Origin: Pseudaquabacterium pictum
GTDB taxonomy: Bacteria > Pseudomonadota > Gammaproteobacteria > Burkholderiales > Burkholderiaceae_C
Direction: 5' to 3'
Assembly (NCBI RefSeq): GCF_005403045.1
Contig: NZ_BJCL01000022.1
Span: forward strand, 1 to 64,000
DNA: 64,000 nucleotides
Below, piece after piece: positions 1-10,200 of the stretch. The notes under the pieces were generated by a model. That model did not search any database and was not told the origin of the DNA. It saw nothing but the letters and a program-made list of their open reading frames with translations. Made by a program: the position numbers and the translations under genes. Within the stretch, counting starts at the first letter, position 1. Each line of letters starts with the position of its first letter.

Positions 1-589
1 CCGCTGCGGCGGCCACCGGCACGGCGGGCGCGGCGGGTGCAGCGACAGCCGGCTGCGGCGCCTGCGCGGCCAGGCGCTGCGGCAGGGTGGCCGGCTGCTG
101 GGCCAGCTCGGCCTGGCGGCGCTTGAGCATGCGCTCGCGCACATAGTCCTGGAAGGTCAGCGTGCTCATGCCCAGGGTCTCGACATCGCGGGCCACGGTG
201 CCGTCGGCCGCGGTGTCGGCCTGACCGGCAGCGGCGGCATCGCTGAACAGGCCGGGCTCGATGCGTTCCTGCCGGCGCGGTTCGCTGCGGGCGTCCAGCC
301 GTTCGCCGCGGGCGGCGATGCGTTCGGCCAGGGTCATGGACCGCGGCGGCGCAGGCGGCGCCGGCACCACCGTGGGCTGGGAGGCCGCGGCGCGCGGGGT
401 CGGCGTCGCGGCGGGGGCCTGGGCGGCGGCCTGCTCGATGCGGGCCAGGCCGTCAGGCGCCATGGCCAGCACTTCCACGCCGTCGGCGGCGGGCTTGGTC
501 GACAGCACGACGGCATCGTCGCCCAGCACCTCGCGCACCTGCGCCAGCGCCTCGCGTGCCGTGCGGGCTGTGAATCGCTTCACGTTCAT
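1..589 (-). CDS. flhF: Flagellar GTPase FlhF, N-terminal part (runs off the window)
   Basis: SRP-family GTPase that sets where and how many flagella are built. Only the first ~196 residues are present; the GTPase domain lies beyond the window edge. The start MNVKRFTARTAREAL and the following VREVLGDDAVVLSTK are the conserved FlhF N-terminal basic/nucleotide-contacting segment. After that comes a long Ala/Pro-rich linker typical of betaproteobacterial FlhF. The ATG at 587-589 overlaps the flhA stop in an ATGA arrangement, so the two genes are probably translationally coupled. Third gene of a flhB-flhA-flhF operon. Confidence 0.93.
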   Translation of the reverse strand, partial: MNVKRFTARTAREALAQVREVLGDDAVVLSTKPAADGVEVLAMAPDGLARIEQAAAQAPAATPTPRAAASQPTVVPAPPAPPRSMTLAERIAARGERLDARSEPRRQERIEPGLFSDAAAAGQADTAADGTVARDVETLGMSTLTFQDYVRERMLKRRQAELAQQPATLPQRLAAQAPQPAVAAPAAPAVPVAAAA

Positions 590-2721
590 GCAGCGCTCCC
601 GATGATGTTGCCGATGCGGATGGAATGCGTCTCAGGAATCTCGCTGTGGCCCAGCACCTTCAGCCGCGGGGCAGCGCGCTTGAGCAGCCGGGCCATCGGC
701 ACGCGGATCACGTCGGGCACCAGCAGGCAGGCGGGCTGGCCCAGGTCTTCCTGCTTCTTGGCGGTGCTGGCGGCCTCGCGGGTCAGGGTGTCGGCCACGC
801 CGGGGTCGAGTGCGGCGCCGTGCGGGCTGGTCAGGGCCTGGGTGACCAGGCGCTCCAGGTCGGGCTCCAGCGCGATCACGTCCAGCTCCTTGGTGGGGCC
901 GTAGATCTGCTGCACGATCACCGGCGCCAGGTGCACCCGGACGCGACGGGCCAGTTCGCCGGGGTCACCGGCCTGGGCGCCGTGCTCGGCCACGCACTCG
1001 ACGATGGAGCGCATGTCGCGGATGTGCACGCCCTCGTCGAGCAGCAGCTGCAGCACTTTCTGCAATGTGGCGATGCCGACCATTTTGGGAATCACATCCT
1101 CGATGAGCTTGGGGGCCTGCTTGGTGACGTGCTCCACGAGCTGCTGGGTTTCCACCCGGCCCAGCAGGCGAGCTGCGTTCACTTGCATCAAGTGTGAAAG
1201 ATGGGTCGCCACGACGGTCGCGCAATCAACCACCGTGAACCCATTCATTTGCGCCATTTCCCGCTGGCGCTCCTCAATCCAGGTGGCGGGCAGGCCGAAG
1301 GCCGGATCGGTGGTGGGCGTGCCCGGCAGCTTGACGGTGGCACCGCCCGGATTGATGGCCAGCAGCATGCCGGGGAAGGCCTCGCCCTCGCCCACCACGG
1401 CGCCGCGCAGCAGCACACGGTAGGCGCTGGGCTTGAGCTCCAGGTTGTCGCGGATGTGCACCGCCGGCGGCAGGAAGCCGACCTCCTGCGCGAACTTCTT
1501 GCGCACGCCCTTGATGCGGCTGAGCAGATCGCCCTGGCGGGTCTTGTCGACCAGCGCGATCAGGCGGTAGCCCACCTCCAGGCCCAGGGTGTCGACCGGC
1601 TGCAGGTCGTCCCAGCTGGCCTCGGCGTTGGCGGGCTGGGCATCGGGTGGCGGCGGCGGCGGTGCCTCGGCGGCCAGCTTGTCGCGCCGGTGCAGGCCCC
1701 AGGCCAGGGCGCCCAGCGCACCGGCGATGACCAAGAACACCAGGTTGGGCATGCCCGGGATCAGGCCCAGCGCCCCCACGATGCCCGCGGTGATGCCCAG
1801 CGCCTTGCTGCTGCCGAACACCTGGCTGCCGATCTGGCTGCCGATGTTCTGCTCCTTGCCCACCCGCGAGACCACCATCGCCGCCGCCACCGAGATCAGC
1901 AGGCCGGGGATCTGGGCCACCAGGGCGTCGCCCACGGCCAGCAGCACATAGGTGCGGGCGGCATCGCCGGCGCTCATCGCATGGCTGATCACGCCGATCA
2001 GGAAGCCGCCGACGATGTTGATCACCAGGATCAGCATGCCGGCGATGGCGTCGCCGCGCACGAACTTGCTGGCACCGTCCATGGAGCCGAAGAAGTCGGC
2101 CTCCTCGCCCACCTCGATGCGGCGGCGCTTGGCCTCCTTCTCGTCGATGAGGCCGGCGTTCAGGTCGGCGTCGATGGCCATCTGCTTGCCGGGCATGGCA
2201 TCCAGGGTGAAGCGGGCGCCGACCTCGGCGATGCGCTCCGCACCCTTGGTGACCACGATGAAGTTGATCACCACCAGCACCGCGAAGACGATCAGGCCGA
2301 CGGCGAAGTTGCCCCCCACCAGGAAGTGGCCGAAGCTCTCGATCACCTTGCCCGCCGCGCCGGGGCCGGTGTGGCCTTCCAGCAGCACCACCCGGGTGGA
2401 GGCCACGTTCAGGGAGAGCCGCAGCAGCGTGGTGACCAGCAGCACCGCCGGGAAGGCGGCGAAGTCCAGCGGCCGCACCATCTGCGAGGCCACCATCATC
2501 ACCATCAGCGCCATCGCGATGTTGAAGGTGAACAGCAGGTCCAGCATCCAGGGCGGCAGCGGCAGCACCATCATCGCCAGCACCATGACGATGAAGATCG
2601 GGGCGCCCAGGCTGCGCAGGATGGGCAGGCTCAGGCTCGCCCCGGCGGCAGCCTTCTGCGCGGTGGGGTGGCCGGTGAGGCCATCCCAGAACGCTTGCAA
2701 TTGCTGAAGCAACGGGTTCAT
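586..2721 (-). CDS. flhA: Flagellar type III export gate protein FlhA
   Basis: Inner-membrane export-gate subunit of the flagellar type III secretion system. At 711 residues it is slightly longer than the usual 690-700. The N-terminal half holds a hydrophobic multi-span region. Around residues 161-190 is the conserved cytoplasmic FHIPEP loop (AERIAEVGARFTLDAMPGKQ, then the DADLNAGLI segment). A Pro/Ala-rich linker near residue 350 leads to the soluble FlhA-C domain (from about 370), which docks chaperone-substrate complexes. The start MNPLLQQLQ lies 3 bp after the flhB stop. Some annotators would start further in, because the first ~30 residues are not strongly conserved. Confidence 0.97.
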   Translation of the reverse strand: MNPLLQQLQAFWDGLTGHPTAQKAAAGASLSLPILRSLGAPIFIVMVLAMMVLPLPPWMLDLLFTFNIAMALMVMMVASQMVRPLDFAAFPAVLLVTTLLRLSLNVASTRVVLLEGHTGPGAAGKVIESFGHFLVGGNFAVGLIVFAVLVVINFIVVTKGAERIAEVGARFTLDAMPGKQMAIDADLNAGLIDEKEAKRRRIEVGEEADFFGSMDGASKFVRGDAIAGMLILVINIVGGFLIGVISHAMSAGDAARTYVLLAVGDALVAQIPGLLISVAAAMVVSRVGKEQNIGSQIGSQVFGSSKALGITAGIVGALGLIPGMPNLVFLVIAGALGALAWGLHRRDKLAAEAPPPPPPDAQPANAEASWDDLQPVDTLGLEVGYRLIALVDKTRQGDLLSRIKGVRKKFAQEVGFLPPAVHIRDNLELKPSAYRVLLRGAVVGEGEAFPGMLLAINPGGATVKLPGTPTTDPAFGLPATWIEERQREMAQMNGFTVVDCATVVATHLSHLMQVNAARLLGRVETQQLVEHVTKQAPKLIEDVIPKMVGIATLQKVLQLLLDEGVHIRDMRSIVECVAEHGAQAGDPGELARRVRVHLAPVIVQQIYGPTKELDVIALEPDLERLVTQALTSPHGAALDPGVADTLTREAASTAKKQEDLGQPACLLVPDVIRVPMARLLKRAAPRLKVLGHSEIPETHSIRIGNIIGSAA

Positions 2722-2724
2722 GGC

Positions 2725-3870
2725 TTAGACGGGCGCCGGCTCGGCGGTGTGCGGATCAAGATCGGGCGGCACCACGATGGGTGGCAGGTCGTGGGGCATG
2801 GCGGCACGGCCGGCCATGGCGGCGCGCAGCTGGTAGACATAGGCCAGCACCTGGGCCACGGCCGAGAACAGCCGCGCCGGGATCTCGTGGTCGACCTCGC
2901 TGTGGGCGTAGAGCGCACGGGCCAGCGGCGCGGCCTGCAGCACCGGCACCTTGTGCTCGCGCGCCAGGTCGCGGATCTTCAGGGCCAGCAGGTCGGCACC
3001 CTTGGCCACCACCTTGGGCGCGGCCATGCGGCCCTCGTCGTACTTCAGCGCCACCGCGTAGTGGGTGGGGTTCATCACCACCAGGTCGGCCTTGGGCACG
3101 GCAGCCAGCATGCGCTTGCGCGACATCTCGCGCATGCGGGACTTGATGCGGCCCTTCATCTCGACGTTGCCCTCGGCCTCCTTGTGCTCCTGCTTGGCCT
3201 CCTGGTGGCTCATCTTCAGCCGGTTGGCCAGCATGCGGCGCTGCAGCGGCACGTCGATGGCGGCGAACACCGCCAGCACGATGACCAGCAGCATCAGCCC
3301 ATCCAGCAGGGCGCCGCCGGTGTGGGCCAGGGCGGTGGGCAACGGCATGGCCAGCGCATCATGGAACTGGCCCAGGTGCAGCCACAGCCACAGGCCGCCG
3401 GCCACGCCCAGCAGCAGCGCCAGCAGGCAGGCCTTGGCCAGATCCCCCAGGTGCTGGCCCGAGACCATGCGGCCCAGGCCGGTCAGCGGATTGAGCTTGC
3501 CGAAGTTGGGGGCCAGCGGCTGCCAGGTGAAGTTCCAGCCGCCCGAAGCCAGCGCCGCGCCCACCACCAGCAGGATGCCCAGCGCGCCCAGCGGCAGCAG
3601 CACGACCATCCAGGCCCAGGTCAGCATGCCCAGGTGGCGGGTCATGGCATCGGCCTGTGACAAGGCTTGCAGATCGAAACGCAGACCGCTGGCCAGCAGG
3701 CGGGCCGACCAGTCAGCCAGCTGCGGCAAGGCCACCACCAGCAGCGCGCCGCCACCGCCCACCACCAGCAGGTGAGCCAGGTCGCGCGAACGCGCCACCT
3801 GGCCCTCGCGGCGGGCCTTGCGGATCTTCTTCTCTGAAGCTGGGAGGTTGCGTTCCTGGGCGTCAGCCAT
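2725..3870 (-). CDS. flhB: Flagellar export switch protein FlhB
   Basis: Membrane component of the flagellar export apparatus that switches substrate from rod/hook to filament proteins. At 381 residues it matches the family. The N-terminus (AQERNLPASEKKIRKARREG) is the conserved cytoplasmic leader, followed by four hydrophobic segments. The autocleavage motif N267-P268-T269-H270 sits in VVMNPTHYAVALKYD and the C-terminal cytoplasmic domain is complete. First gene of the flhB-flhA-flhF transcription unit. Its promoter must lie in 3871-4060, divergent from the giant repeat gene, but no clear match was seen there. Confidence 0.97.
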   Translation of the reverse strand: MADAQERNLPASEKKIRKARREGQVARSRDLAHLLVVGGGGALLVVALPQLADWSARLLASGLRFDLQALSQADAMTRHLGMLTWAWMVVLLPLGALGILLVVGAALASGGWNFTWQPLAPNFGKLNPLTGLGRMVSGQHLGDLAKACLLALLLGVAGGLWLWLHLGQFHDALAMPLPTALAHTGGALLDGLMLLVIVLAVFAAIDVPLQRRMLANRLKMSHQEAKQEHKEAEGNVEMKGRIKSRMREMSRKRMLAAVPKADLVVMNPTHYAVALKYDEGRMAAPKVVAKGADLLALKIRDLAREHKVPVLQAAPLARALYAHSEVDHEIPARLFSAVAQVLAYVYQLRAAMAGRAAMPHDLPPIVVPPDLDPHTAEPAPV

Positions 3871-4063
3871 GGCGATGCGGGCACGGGTGGAGGCACTGGC
3901 GGGATCGTCAGCGCACAGCCATGGTGCCGCCCGGTCGCCCGTGCGGGGACCGGATAAGCATCGCGGAACACCCCGTTATCGGCCCCTTGCGGCAAACCTG
4001 AAGCCTCAAGCTGGCGGGCAGCGTGAATTAACCGGGCCTTCGTCTGCCTGATCGGTTTCGCAC

Positions 4064-4091
4064 TCAAGTTGCCCCGTGGGGGGCCCGATAT
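4064..4091 (+). promoter_or_regulatory. Sigma-28 (FliA)-type promoter for the giant repeat gene
   Basis: TCAAGTTG at 4064-4071, a 12-nt spacer, then CCCGATAT at 4084-4091. This has the same architecture as the flagellin promoters in this window (TCAAGTTG then GCCGATAC for the first flagellin; TCAAGACC then TCCGATAA for the second). It lies 112 bp upstream of the giant gene's ATG, inside the 333-bp divergent gap (3871-4203) between flhB and that gene. Nothing else recognisable was seen in the gap. Confidence 0.7.
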
Positions 4092-4203
4092 GCCGACGAG
4101 GAACGCGCCGAAGGTGCCGTCCATGCCCTGCACGGGTGGACGGTGAGCCCGGCGACTCGCACCAAAGATTGCTGCAAACACTTGCGCCGAAGGATTTGAG
4201 ACC

Positions 4204-7200
4204 ATGGCCTCGAACATCACCAGCCTGACCCCTGCCGAAATCGCCGCGATGACCACGGCCCAGATTGCCGCGCTCACTGCCGCCGACTGGGCAGCGTTCA
4301 GCGTGGACCAGATGGCGGCACTGACGGCCGAGCAGTTGCCGGTCATTCCAGCGCAGCGGGTCAGCGCGCTGACCGGTGTGCAGATCGCAGCCCTGGATCC
4401 AGCGGACTTCGCGGCGCTGAGCTCGACACAGCTGCGCGCCATCAGCACCGCGGGCGTCGCGGTGATGACCAGCAGCGACTTCGATGCGCTCAACACCCAG
4501 CAGCTCAATGCACTGACGACGGCCCAGGTGCGGGCCATCGTCACCGCCGAGCTGGCCGGCCTGTCGGCGCAGACGGTGTCGGCCCTCGGCACCGCCCAGG
4601 TGGCGGCGCTGAGCACGCAGCAGATCGACAACCTGAGCCAGAGCCAGCTGCAGGCGCTGACCACGGCCCAGGTGCGGGCGCTGAACACCCAGCAGGTGGC
4701 CAGCCTGTCCACCGAGGACCTGACCGCGCTGTCGCAGGACCAGTTCGCCGCCTTCACCAGCCGGCAGATGACCATGCTCAGCGGCGCCCAGGTGGCGGCG
4801 CTGGATGCCAGCTACCTGGCCCAGCTGAACACCCAGCAGCTGCGCAGCCTGAGCACCGCTGCCGTGGCAGCCATGGCCGACGTGGACTTCGAGGGCTTCA
4901 GCGCCGCCCAGCTGGCCGCGCTGAGCACGGCCCAGGTGCGCGCCATCGGTGCCGGCGTGCTGACCGAGGTGGCCGCTGCCACCGTGGCCCAGCTCAGTGC
5001 CGTCCAGATGGCGGCCCTGTCCACCGACCAGATGGCCGCGCTGTCGACCGAGCAGCTCACCGCGCTGGGCAATGGCCAGCTGGCCGCACTGGCCAGCCAC
5101 CAGCTGACCGCGCTGGACACCGCCGTCCTCAACAGCCTGAGCAGCGCCCAGTTCCAGGCGCTCAGCAGCAGGCAGATCGGCAGCCTGTCGAACAACCAGC
5201 TCAGCAACCTCGAGTCCGAGGATCTGCAGGCGCTGACCGAGACGCAGGTGCGCGGCATCACCACCGCCGGCCTGGCCGCGCTGGACAGCGCCGACATCGG
5301 CCTGCTCACGCCCACCCAGCTGGCCGCACTGACCACCACCCAGCTGCGCGCGCTGGAAGCGGCCGACATGGCCTACCTGGCCACGGCGGCGCTGCAGGCG
5401 CTGAGCAGCGCCCAGGTCACCGCGCTCACCACCGCCCAGCTCGCCGGCCTGTCCAGCGAGCAATGGCAGGCCCTGGGCGCCACCCAGCTGCGCGGGCTGA
5501 GCACCGCCCAGATCGCCAGCCTGGCCACCGACGACCTGAACACCCTGACCAGCGCGCAGTTCCAGCTGCTGGGCAGCGCCCAGATCACCGCGCTGACCAG
5601 CCAGCAGATCGCCAACCTGGAGTCCGACGACCTGGGCGCGCTGAGCGCGGCGCAGCTGCGCGGCCTGGAGACGCGTGACATCGCGGTGCTCGACAGCGCC
5701 GACGTGGCTGCCATGGGCTCGAACCAGCTGGCCGCACTGAGCTCGCTGCAGCTGCGCGCCCTGGCCACCGACGCCCTGGCCGGCCTGAGCACGGCCACCG
5801 TGGCCAGCCTGGGCACGGCCCAGATCGGCCAGCTCACCACCGCCCAGCTGGCGGCGCTGGGCTCCGACCAGTTCCTGGCCCTGACCAGCCGGCAGCTGCA
5901 GGCCCTGGGCTCGGCCCAGCTGGCCGCACTGTCGACCGAGGAGCTCAACAGCCTGAGCACCGACCAGTTCGCCGCACTGACCAGCAGCCAGCTGGCCGGC
6001 CTCACCAGCACCCAGGTGGCCAGCCTGGAGGCGGCCGACTTCGGCGCCCTGTCGACCACCCAGCTGCGCGGCATCGCCCCGGCCAGCCTGGCCGCGCTCA
6101 GCACCGAGCTGCTGTCGCAGCTGAGCTCGGCCGACGTGGCATCGCTGACCAGCGCGCAGATCGCCGCGCTGGACTCGGCCGACCTGGCCGCCCTGGGCCA
6201 GAACGCCGTGGCCGCCCTCGGCGGCACCCAGGTGGCCAACCTGAGCACCGCCCAGCTGGCGGCGCTGAGCAGCGACCAGCTGCAGGCCATGAGCACCGCC
6301 CAGGTGGCGGCGCTGACCTCGGCGCAGATTGCCTCGCTGTCGACCGCCGACCTGAACGCCCTGTCCACCGCCCAGTTCGCGGCACTGACCACCCGCCAGA
6401 TTGCCGAGCTGAGCGCCAACCAGGTGGCCAACCTGGAGAGCGCCGACCTGGCCGCGCTGGGCACGGCCCAGGTGCGCGCGCTGGAGACCCGCGACCTCGC
6501 GGCCATGGATTCGGCCGACATCCGCGTGCTCAGCAGCACGCAGGTGATGGCACTGACCTCGGCCCAGATCCGCGCGCTGGAGACGGCCGACCTGGTCGGC
6601 CTGACGCCGACCACCCTGGCCACCCTGGGCACGGCCCAGGTGGCGGCGCTGACCTCGGCGCAGATCAACGCCCTGGGCAGCGACCAGCTGCAGGCGTTGA
6701 CCACCGCCCAGCTGCGTGCCCTCAGCGGCGAGCAGCTGGCCAGCCTGACCAGCGACGACCTGAACACCCTGTCGGCCGAGCAGCTGGGCGCGCTGAGCAC
6801 CAGCCGCCTGGCCGCGCTGACCACCAGCCAGCTCAACGCCATGGGTTCGGACGACCTGCTGGCGCTGACCACCGCCCAGGTGCGGGGCCTGACCACCGGC
6901 CAGCTGGCGGCGCTGGACACCGCGGTGCTGAACGTGCTGAACACGGCGCAGTTCGCCGCGCTCAGCAGCACCCAGATCTCGGCGCTGCAGCCCAACCAGG
7001 TGGCCAACCTGGAATCCGCCGATCTGGCGGCGCTGAGCACCGGCCAGCTGCGCGGCCTGGGCGCCAACGCCGTGGCCGCGATGGGCGCGGACGACCTGGC
7101 CGTGCTGAGCACGGCGCAGCTGCGTTCGCTGACCAGCACCCAGCTGCGGGCCATCGACACCGCCGAGATCGTCGGCATCACCACCACGGCGCTGGCGGCG

Positions 7201-10200
7201 CTGAGCTCGGCCCAGCTGGGCCTGCTCAACACCCACCAGCTGGCCGGCCTGACCGATGCCCAGCTGCAGGCGCTGAGCTCGGGCCAGCTGCGTGGCCTGA
7301 CCACGGCACAGCTGGCGTCGCTGGACACCGCGAACCTCAACGCGCTGACCACCGACCAGATCCGCGCGCTCAGCAGCACCCAGATCGCCGCCCTGACCAG
7401 CCACCAGCTGGACAACTTGGCCAGCGACGACCTGATGGCGCTGACCACCGCGCAGCTGCGCGGCATCGAGGCGCGCGACCTCGGCGCGCTGGACGCGACC
7501 GACCTGGGCCGCCTGACCTCCACCCAGGTGGCAGCCTTCACCAGCGTGCAGCTGCGCGCCCTCGACAGCGCCGACCTCGGCGGCCTGGGCACCGCCGGCC
7601 TGGCCGCGCTCAGCGGCGCCCAGCTGGGCGCGCTGACCAATGCCCAGCTGGCCGCGCTGGGCACCGACCAGCTGCAGTCGCTGACCAGCAGCCAGATCAC
7701 CGGGCTGACCACCGCCCAGCTGGCATCGCTGGCCACCGACATCCTCAACAGCCTCACGCCCGATCAGTTCCGCGCCTTCACCAGCGCCCAGATCGGCTCG
7801 TTGACCGCCACCCAGATCGGTGCGCTGGAATCGGCCGACCTGAACGCGCTGAACACCGCCCAGTTCAAGGCCATCGGCGCGGCGGCCGTGGCGGGCTTCA
7901 ACAGCGCCGACCTGGCCGCCCTGACCTCGTCGCAGCTGTCGGTGCTGACCACCGCCCAGGTGCGCCAGATCGCCACCGCCGAGATCGACGGCCTCACCTC
8001 CACCGCGGTGCAGGGCCTGACCACGGCCCAGGTGGCCGCGCTCAGCACGCCGCAGCTCGCCGCGCTGACCAGCGAGCAGCTGCAGGCCTTCACCTCGGGG
8101 CAGATCCGTGCACTCACCGCCGGCCAGATCGCCGGCCTGGCCACCGACGACCTGAACGCGCTGACCAGCAGCCAGTTCCAGGCCCTGAGCACCCAGCAGA
8201 TCGCTGCCCTGGCCACCGAGCACGTGGCCAACCTCGAGACCGAGGACCTGGCGGCCCTGACCACGCTGCAGATGCGCGCCCTGGAGACCCGCGACATCGC
8301 GGCCATGGGCTCGGAGGACATCGCCGCCCTGCGCGCCGCGCAGATCGGCGCCCTGACCTCGAACCAGATCAAGGCCATCGGCACCGATGACCTGGCCGGC
8401 CTGAGCACCGCGGTGCTGTCGACGATGAGCTCGGCACAGATCGGCATGTTCACCTCGTCCCAGCTGGCCGCCCTGTCGTCGGACCAGCTGCAGTCGCTGA
8501 GCAGCCGCCAGCTGGCCGGCCTGACGACGGCACAGCTGTCGACCATGGGCTCGGACGACATCCGCAGCCTCACCACCGAGCAGTTCCAGTCGCTGTCCAC
8601 CGCCCGCCTGGCCGCGCTGACGTCGGCCCAGCTCGACAGCCTCGGCAGCGACCAGCTGCAGCTGCTGACCTCCACCCAGCTGCGCGGCCTGACCACGCTG
8701 CAGCTGAGCACGCTGAACACCGACGACCTGAACGCGCTGACCAGCGCCCAGTTCCGACTGCTCACCTCCAGCCAGATCGCGGCGCTGGGCAGCGACCAGA
8801 TCGGCAACCTGACCAGCGAGGACCTGGCAGCGCTGACCAGCGCCCAGATCCGCGCCATCCAGGTCACCGACCTGGCCGGCCTGGACTCCGCCGACCTGCG
8901 CGCCCTGCAGGCCGGCCAGATGTCCGGTTTCACCACCGCCCAGCTGCGGGCCCTGGGCTCGGACGACGTGGTCGGCCTGACCAGCGATGCGCTGCGCGCA
9001 CTGAACGCCAGCCAGATGGGTGCGTTCACCAGCAGCCAGCTCGGCGCGCTCAGCAGCGACCAGCTGCAATCGCTGACCAGCGTGCAGCTGCGCGGCCTGA
9101 CCAGCACCCAGCTGGCGGCGCTGGACACCGATGACCTGAACATGCTGACCGGCGACCAGCTGGCCAGCCTGGCGACCAGCCAGATCGCGGCGCTGAGCGC
9201 CAACCAGATCGGCAAGCTCACCACCGAGGACCTGGCCGCGCTGACGACGGCACAGATCCGCGCCATCGAGACGCGTGACCTTGCCAACATCGATTCCACC
9301 GACATGGCGGCGATGAGCGCCGCCCAGGTGGCCGCGCTGTCCAGCACCCAGCTGCGGGCGCTGGACACCACCGACATCGGTGGCATCAGCACCGCCGGCA
9401 TCGCCGCGCTCAGCGGCGGCCAGGTGGCTGCGCTGACCACCGCCCAGGTGCTGGCGCTGTCCACCGACCAGGTGCAGGCCCTGGGCACCGCCCAGCTGCG
9501 TGAACTGACCACCGCCCAGATGGCGGCGCTGGGCACCGACGACCTAGTGGCCCTGACGACCAACCAGCTGGCCGGCTTCACCACGGCGCAGATCGCCGCC
9601 CTGTCGGCCGGCCAGATCGCCAACTTCTCCACCGACGACCTGGCCGCCCTGTCGGCAGCCCAGGTGCGGGCCATCGACACCCGCGGCGTCGCCACCTTCG
9701 ACACCGCCGACCTCGGCGCCCTCACCTCGGCCCAGCTGGGTGCACTGACCTCGGTGCAGCTGGCGGCCATCGGCACCGACACCATCGACGGCCTGTCCAC
9801 CGCGGCCCTGGCGGGCCTGACCGTCGGCCAGGTGGCCGGCCTCACCTCGGGCCAGCTCAGCGCCCTATCCAGCGACCAGCTGCAGGCCCTGAGCAGCACC
9901 CAGCTGCGCGCCCTGGCCAGCAGCCAGCTCGCCGGCCTGGCCACCGATGCCCTGAACCACCTCACCACCAACCAGTTCGCCGCGCTCACCACCCAGCAGG
10001 TGGCCGGCCTGACCAGCACCCAGGTGGGCGGCCTGAACACCGACGACCTGTCGGTGCTGAGCACGGCGCAGCTGCGTGCGCTGGACACCCGCGCCCTGGC
10101 CCTGCTCGACACCGCCGACATGGCGGCCCTGAACTCGGCCCAGCTGGCCGCGCTGACCACCGACCAGCTGCGTGCCATCGGCACCGACGACCTGCCCGGC

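Noticed and set aside
1201-3660. Long plus-strand open frame opposite flhA/flhB
   Set aside because: His/Gln/Gly-rich shadow of the real flagellar genes in high-GC DNA; no recognisable protein.
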